A stretch of DNA of 64,000 nucleotides from Mixta calida (lineage in GTDB: Bacteria; Pseudomonadota; Gammaproteobacteria; Enterobacterales; Enterobacteriaceae), in contig NZ_CP026378.1 in assembly GCF_002953215.1 (NCBI RefSeq), forward strand, positions 1,594,540 to 1,658,539, in the 5' to 3' direction. The notes under the pieces are model-generated. The model saw only the letters and a list, made by a program, of their open reading frames with translations, made no database searches and was not told the DNA's origin. The translations under genes and the position numbers were made by a program. This document shows positions 59,455 to 64,000 of the stretch, in pieces (positions within the stretch are counted from its first letter, which is position 1; each line of letters starts with the position of its first letter).

Positions 59455-59901
59455 TTACTGATAGCGACGGCGTGCGTTAGCTTCGCGCGCGGCGCGCGCT
59501 TCTTCGGTGGAAACCACGCGACGACCAACTGGCCAGAGCGCGATCGCCGCCAGCTTGAAGTTAGCGATGCCGACCGGTATCCCGATAATTGAGATGCACT
59601 GCGCGATCCCGACCATAATATGGGAAATGCAGAGCCACCAGCCGAAGAAGATAAACCACAGGATATTCAGCAAGGTGCCGCCGGTGTTCAGCAACGCGTT
59701 GCGTTGGTCCGGGCGCAGCTCGTCAACATGCACCGCCTCATTGCCATAGGGCACCAGCGAGAGTTTGGTGATCTCCCAGCAGGAGCGTGTTAACGGCAGA
59801 GTAAAGATCAGAACAATGCTGACCAGAGTAGCGAACAGCCAGCTCAGCGTGGTAAAGAAGCCACCCAGCACGAAATTAAGGATATTCAAAACGGTACGCA
59901 T
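59455..59901 (-). CDS. yccF: YccF inner-membrane protein
   Basis: 148 aa from ATG 59901, the E. coli length; a 34-codon upstream extension (to 60003) is not conserved. It is a small membrane protein of the YccF family with four hydrophobic segments in two similar halves (LNFVLGGFFTTLSWLF and LNILWFIFFGWWLC), containing the conserved TLPLTRSCWEITKLSLVPYG. The function is unknown. It is 12 bases upstream of yccS, so the two are co-transcribed. Confidence 0.94.
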   Translation of the reverse strand: MRTVLNILNFVLGGFFTTLSWLFATLVSIVLIFTLPLTRSCWEITKLSLVPYGNEAVHVDELRPDQRNALLNTGGTLLNILWFIFFGWWLCISHIMVGIAQCISIIGIPVGIANFKLAAIALWPVGRRVVSTEEARAAREANARRRYQ

Positions 59902-60036
59902 TACGGCTTCCTTCAGAAAAACGGAATGAATCAAAGATAGCAGCGTTTGATTGTAACCTGTTTTAACGGTGGAGCGGTAAACTGCGGACCGGTAGACTAG
60001 CAACCAACAGAATCTGCATACCTTTGGTTATCACGC

Positions 60037-62091
60037 ATGGAATTAAAAGCAACCTCGCTTGGCAAACATCTGGCGCAGCATCCTTATAATCGGGTACGTC
60101 TGCTCAGCGCCGGAGTGGAAGTCAGCGGTGAAAAACATGAGTATCTGATCCCGTTTAATAAGCTGCTGGATATTAGATGCAAACGCGGGATGATCTGGGG
60201 TGAGCTGGAGTTCACTTTGCCGGATGAAAAGGTGGTGCGGCTGCACGGTACGGAGTGGCAGGAAACGCAGCGTTTTTACCACTATCTGACGCAGGCATGG
60301 CAACAGTGGAGCGCGGAGATGAGCGACATCAGCGCGCAGGTGTTGACCGGGCTGATTGCGGAGCTACAGCAAACCGAAGCGCAGGACCGCTGGCTGAAGC
60401 GAAGCGAGCTGGCGCGGATGCAGGCGAAAATAGAAGAGGCGTTCAGCGCATTGCCGATGCCGGTTGCCCGTCTCGACGGCTTCGATAATTGCCGTGATCT
60501 CTGTCAGCAGTGTTTACAGTGGCTGCGCAGGGGCGAAGCGATGCTGACCCAGCGTAATGCGCTCTGGACTGATCATATGCTGGAACAGCATGCGGATTTT
60601 TTTGCGACGGTGGAATCGACGCCGCTTAATGCGGCGCAGGCGCGCGCCGTGGTCAATGGCGAAGATGCGCTGCTGGTGCTGGCGGGCGCTGGCACCGGCA
60701 AAACCTCGGTGCTGGTAGCGCGTGCGGGCTGGCTGCTGCTGCGTCAGCAGGCGCAGCCGCAGCAGATTCTGCTATTGGCGTTTGGCCGCGAAGCGGCGGA
60801 AGAGATGAACCAGCGTATTAAAACGCGCCTGCAAAATGAGAATATCGAAGCGCGTACCTTTCATGCGCTGGCGTTGCACATTATTCGTGAAGGCAGCAAC
60901 AAGCAGCCGACCATCTCCCGACTGGAAAGCGACGATGCGGCGCGACGGCAGCTGCTGATCGAAACCTGGCGTCAGCAGTGCGCCGAGAAAAAAGCCCATG
61001 CCAGCGGCTGGCGACAGTGGTTGACGGAAGAGCTGGCGTGGACGGTGCCGGAAGGCGATTTCTGGCAGGACGAGATGCTGACCCAACGCCTCGCCAGCCG
61101 ACTGGAACGCTGGCTTGGCCTGATGCGTATGCATGGCGGCGCCCAGGCGGCGATGATCGCCGATGCGCCTGAAGCGGTGCGCGACAGCTTCGCTAAACGC
61201 ATAAAGCTGATGGCGCCGCTGCTGAAGGCCTGGAAAAGCGCTCTGAAAGAAGAGGGCGCTGTCGACTTTTCCGGTCTGATGCATCAGGCGATTAATCTAC
61301 TGGAGAAAGGGCGCTTTATCAGCCCCTGGAAGCACATTCTGGTGGATGAATTTCAGGATATCTCACCGCAGAGAGCGGCGCTGCTGGCCGCGCTGCGCAA
61401 GCAAAACCGGCAAACCAGTCTGTTTGCCGTTGGCGATGACTGCCAGGCGATTTATCGCTTCAGCGGTGCGGAAATGAGCCTGACAACCGCTTTCCATCAC
61501 TATTTTGGCGAAGGCGACCGTTGCGTGCTGGATACTACCTGGCGTTTTAACGATCGCATCGGCGATATCGCAACGCGTTTTGTGCAGGAAAATCCGCATC
61601 AGCTGGTAAAACCGCTGAACAGCGTGACGAAAGGCAATAAAAAGGCGATCTCGCTGCTGCCTGACGACAGGCTGGAGGAGCTGCTGGATAAAATCAGCGG
61701 CTATGCCCGGCCAGAGGAGCGCGTACTGCTGCTGGGACGTTATCATCATCTGCGGCCCGCGTTGCTGAGCAAAGCCAAAACGCGCTGGCCAAAGCTTCAC
61801 CTCGATTTTATGACCATTCACGCCAGTAAAGGGCAGCAGGCGGACTATGTGATTGTGCTTGGCCTGCAGGCGGGCAACGATGGCTTTCCCGCCGCTGCGC
61901 GTGAAACGGTGCTGGAAGAGGGACTGTTACCCCCGACAGAAGATTTTCCTGACGCGGAAGAGCGCAGGCTGGCCTATGTTGCGCTGACGCGGGCGAAACA
62001 GCAGGTATGGCTGCTCTATAATCGGCAGCAGCCATCGGTATTTGTAGAGGTGTTCAAGCGCCTGGGCGTTCCGCTATTGCGTAAACCATAA
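60037..62091 (+). CDS. helD: DNA helicase IV
   Basis: 684 aa, the E. coli length. It is an SF1 UvrD/Rep-family 3'-5' helicase. An N-terminal non-helicase domain (about 1-190) precedes the Q-motif (LNAAQARAVV), Walker A AGAGTGKT at 216-223, motif II VDEFQDISP, motif III VGDDCQAIYRF and the C-terminal motif VALTRAKQQVWLL. The start is ATG 60037, divergent from yccF. It is convergent with mgsA, 19 bases away. Confidence 0.96.
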   Translation: MELKATSLGKHLAQHPYNRVRLLSAGVEVSGEKHEYLIPFNKLLDIRCKRGMIWGELEFTLPDEKVVRLHGTEWQETQRFYHYLTQAWQQWSAEMSDISAQVLTGLIAELQQTEAQDRWLKRSELARMQAKIEEAFSALPMPVARLDGFDNCRDLCQQCLQWLRRGEAMLTQRNALWTDHMLEQHADFFATVESTPLNAAQARAVVNGEDALLVLAGAGTGKTSVLVARAGWLLLRQQAQPQQILLLAFGREAAEEMNQRIKTRLQNENIEARTFHALALHIIREGSNKQPTISRLESDDAARRQLLIETWRQQCAEKKAHASGWRQWLTEELAWTVPEGDFWQDEMLTQRLASRLERWLGLMRMHGGAQAAMIADAPEAVRDSFAKRIKLMAPLLKAWKSALKEEGAVDFSGLMHQAINLLEKGRFISPWKHILVDEFQDISPQRAALLAALRKQNRQTSLFAVGDDCQAIYRFSGAEMSLTTAFHHYFGEGDRCVLDTTWRFNDRIGDIATRFVQENPHQLVKPLNSVTKGNKKAISLLPDDRLEELLDKISGYARPEERVLLLGRYHHLRPALLSKAKTRWPKLHLDFMTIHASKGQQADYVIVLGLQAGNDGFPAAARETVLEEGLLPPTEDFPDAEERRLAYVALTRAKQQVWLLYNRQQPSVFVEVFKRLGVPLLRKP

Positions 62092-62110
62092 GCCCGGCGC
62101 AACAGATAAG

Positions 62111-62569
62111 TTATTTCAGGCGCGCGTGCAGATAATTTTGATAATCGGGGATCTGAATCGCGACGGTCTGGCTAAACAGCGGCGAGTTGATCAGGAAATC
62201 GGCGGTGGAACGGTTGGTAGCGGTAGGAATATTCCATACTGTCGCCAGACGCAGCAGCGCTTTTACGTCAGGATCGTGCGGCACCGCGTTCAACGGGTCC
62301 CAGAAGAAAATCAGCATATCGATTTTCCCCTCGGCAATCAGCGCGCCGACCTGCTGGTCGCCGCCCATCGGACCGCTGAGCATCGCATTCACCTCAAGAC
62401 CGGTTTCTCGCTGGATCAGGTTTCCGGTGGTGCCGGTCGCGTAGAGCGTATGCGCGCTGAGCAATGCTTTATGCTGGCTGACCCACTCAAGCAGAGAGGA
62501 TTTACAGTGGTCATGCGCCACCAGGGCAATTTTTTTCGCTTCGGCAAGAGTACGGCTGGTCTGCTCCAT
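62111..62569 (-). CDS. mgsA: Methylglyoxal synthase
   Basis: 152 aa, the E. coli length. It converts dihydroxyacetone phosphate to methylglyoxal and phosphate, bypassing lower glycolysis under phosphate limitation. Catalytic Asp71 ([11 protein letters not shown]), His19 (VAHDHCK) and His98 (NAVPHDP) are all present. It is convergent with helD. gloC, which helps detoxify the product, is also in this window but unlinked. Confidence 0.96.
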   Translation of the reverse strand: MEQTSRTLAEAKKIALVAHDHCKSSLLEWVSQHKALLSAHTLYATGTTGNLIQRETGLEVNAMLSGPMGGDQQVGALIAEGKIDMLIFFWDPLNAVPHDPDVKALLRLATVWNIPTATNRSTADFLINSPLFSQTVAIQIPDYQNYLHARLK

Positions 62570-62638
62570 TCAGGCATCCTGTTGAGATAAGGTCAAAAAA
62601 GGAATCAGACCGAGTTTACCTTTGCCGGGCAGTAAACA

Positions 62639-63289
62639 TCAACTTGCCCGTAGCGCCTTCATCCATCTCAGCAGGCGTTGACGCGTGGCGCTGTCGACCT
62701 GATGAAACCACAGCTGTAAAAGGGGTTCGGCAGGCAGGTTAGCGCCGACGACATCGATCGGAAACTTTTGCTGTCTGACGCTTAAGGGCGGCTGTTGCGC
62801 AAAGCGCGGCACCGAGGCGCTCTGGCCGCTGCGGTTATATGCCATTAACGCTTTTTCCAGATCGGTCTGCTGCCCGTCATGTAAGGGAAGGCGATCGCGG
62901 CGGCTGGGCACCGTCTGGCCTTTTTCATCGACCATGATAAAGGTGCTGTTTTTATCAAACAGGCGGCGATCATGCAGGGAGTCAAGCTGCGGCAGGCGCA
63001 CGGAAATAGATTTTGCATTGGCGATAAAAGTTACGATCAGCGGATCGGAAATATAGCTGCGGCGTGCGCCGCCGTGCGTCAAGCCAACTGTTTTTTCAAC
63101 ACGGAACAGCAGCTGATGCTCTCCATTGTCCAGTTCCAACCCTTCGGCGCCCTTAAGCAGTGAGCCTGAAATTTTGCGTCCGTCCAGCACCAGCAAATCG
63201 ATATCGGGATCGAGCCTGAGCGTAGTCGCATAACAGGATGTTGCGAACAGCAACGCAAGCAAGCCTGAGCAGATCAAACGCAGCTTCAT
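62639..63289 (-). CDS. yccT: DUF2057 periplasmic protein YccT (CsgI)
   Basis: 216 aa (E. coli 220). A signal peptide (about 1-21, ending CYA) precedes a DUF2057 beta-rich domain with LRLDPDIDLLVLDGRKISGSLLKG (named by its LLVLDG core at about 31-36). In Salmonella the protein is reported to act as a curli synthesis inhibitor. Here its function is inferred by homology only. It is downstream of nothing in operon and divergent from yccU. Confidence 0.9.
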   Translation of the reverse strand: MKLRLICSGLLALLFATSCYATTLRLDPDIDLLVLDGRKISGSLLKGAEGLELDNGEHQLLFRVEKTVGLTHGGARRSYISDPLIVTFIANAKSISVRLPQLDSLHDRRLFDKNSTFIMVDEKGQTVPSRRDRLPLHDGQQTDLEKALMAYNRSGQSASVPRFAQQPPLSVRQQKFPIDVVGANLPAEPLLQLWFHQVDSATRQRLLRWMKALRAS

Positions 63290-63479
63290 TATTTCTCCAA
63301 AAGGCGCACGGGAAATCCGGCAGTGAATGTATCAAATTCTTACATTATGGCATTGTGTTAACATTTTAACATATTATTTTGTGCCCTGAATCGCTAAATG
63401 CGTACATCCGTGTCGCCTGTTCATTCCCCCGACAGATTTCACCTAGAATGGGGGAAATACATATCCTCAGGAGAAGATT

Positions 63480-63896
63480 ATGAATGACCAAATGATTGCC
63501 GATGTATTGACCTCAACGCGCACAATTGCGCTGGTGGGAGCCAGCGACCAGCCCCATCGCCCCAGCTACGGCGTGATGGCCTGGCTATTGCAGCAGGGTT
63601 ATAAAGTGATCCCGGTGAATCCGGGCCTGGCGGGACAGACGCTGCTGGGACAAAAAGTGTACGCTTCGCTGGCGGAGATTCCAGATCCGGTGGATATGGT
63701 AGATGTCTTTCGCAATTCCGAGGCGGCCTGGGGCGTGGCGCAGGAAGCGATCGGTATCGGCGCGAAAACGCTGTGGCTGCAACAGGGCGTGATCAATGAA
63801 CAGGCGGCCACGCTGGCGGCAGATGCGGGGCTGAATGTGGTGATGGATCGCTGTCCGAAGATTGAAATCCCACGGCTGGGGTTACTGAAAAAGTGA
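63480..63896 (+). CDS. yccU: CoA-binding Rossmann-fold protein YccU
   Basis: 138 aa (E. coli 137). It is a CoA-binding-domain protein of the succinyl-CoA-synthetase alpha type: the loop [15 protein letters not shown] (about 19-33) and the VIPVNP segment bind the nucleotide. The role is unknown. GGAGAAG precedes the start. The upstream gap (63290-63479) is A/T-rich and holds a possible -10 TAGAAT near 63444-63449. Confidence 0.93.
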   Translation: MNDQMIADVLTSTRTIALVGASDQPHRPSYGVMAWLLQQGYKVIPVNPGLAGQTLLGQKVYASLAEIPDPVDMVDVFRNSEAAWGVAQEAIGIGAKTLWLQQGVINEQAATLAADAGLNVVMDRCPKIEIPRLGLLKK

Positions 63897-63908
63897 ACGA
63901 TAAATAGC

Positions 63909-63943
63909 AAAAAAGGCCTGACGAGCATCGCCAAATCAGGCCT
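63909..63943 (-). terminator. Terminator after hspQ
   Basis: AGGCCTGA (63914-63921) and TCAGGCCT (63936-63943) form a perfect 8-bp stem. On the minus strand it is followed by six T residues. The plus strand lacks a T-run, so it mainly serves hspQ. Confidence 0.8.
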
Positions 63944-63980
63944 GGCCGACCTGTTCCGACGTTGCCCGACATAACCTGAT

Positions 63981-64000
63981 TTAGTGACGTAAACGGGGAG
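63981..64000 (-). CDS. hspQ: HspQ, last codons only (runs off the right edge)
   Basis: The reverse complement ends P-R-L-R-H-stop (TAA at 63981-63983), matching the C-terminus of HspQ (PRLRN in E. coli), the heat-shock hemimethylated-DNA-binding protein. The call rests on six codons plus its position after yccU, as in E. coli. Confidence 0.6.

Noticed and set aside
1-64000. Search for a novel mobile, defence or biosynthetic system
   Set aside because: Gene order follows the conserved enterobacterial backbone throughout; I see no integrase, transposase, toxin-antitoxin, restriction, CRISPR or biosynthetic cluster, and no large block of foreign composition.

Overview
This window is ordinary core chromosome from a member of the order Enterobacterales. 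Nearly every gene has a recognisable Escherichia coli counterpart in the same order and orientation, corresponding to the E. coli segment from focA to hspQ. Several neighbours found in E. coli are missing: no ycaP between ycaO and serC, no ycaL between aroA and cmk, and no elf fimbrial genes between ssuE and pyrD. Protein divergence together with these absences suggests Erwiniaceae (Pantoea, Mixta or Erwinia-like) rather than E. coli or Salmonella. That is an inference from remembered homologues, not a computed placement. I see no prophage, insertion sequence, CRISPR array, tRNA or rRNA.

Layout. 1-159: 5' end of focA (formate channel). 500-5020: ycaO, then serC-aroA (serine/pyridoxine and shikimate synthesis). 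5236-8082: cmk, rpsA (ribosomal protein S1), ihfB. 8286-15575: ycaI (ComEC/Rec2 DNA-uptake channel), msbA-lpxK (lipid A), ycaQ, and ycaR-kdsB (KDO activation), with elyC facing them. 16620-23890: the cmoM-mukF-mukE-mukB operon (tRNA wobble modification and the MukBEF condensin). 24037-27258: ldtD, mepK and gloC, the first two of which remodel peptidoglycan. 27316-32971 (minus): aspC, ompF, asnS, pncB. 33224-35839: pepN. 35907-40173 (minus): the ssuEADCB sulfonate operon. 40419-50954: pyrD, zapC, ycbX, rlmL, uup and pqiABC. 51221-56474: rmf, fabA, ycbZ, matP, ompA, sulA. 56685-64000: sxy, yccS, yccF, helD, mgsA, yccT, yccU and the last codons of hspQ.

Functional themes. Envelope biogenesis dominates (msbA, lpxK, kdsB, elyC, ldtD, mepK, fabA, pqiABC, ompA, ompF). 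A second theme is chromosome organisation and division (mukFEB, ihfB, matP, zapC, sulA). ComEC and its likely regulator Sxy both lie in the window.

The clearest departures from expectation are two genes, ssuD and yccS, each split by an apparent single-base loss in a short G/C run. They are either real pseudogenes or assembly indels. Beyond that, the interest is regulatory: a CTP-sensing pyrD leader, abutting FadR and FabR sites at fabA, a class II FNR promoter at focA, a PurR-like box at aspC, a LexA box at sulA, a conserved MicF target at ompF, and several hairpin-rich leaders. I did not find a convincing undescribed multi-gene system here.
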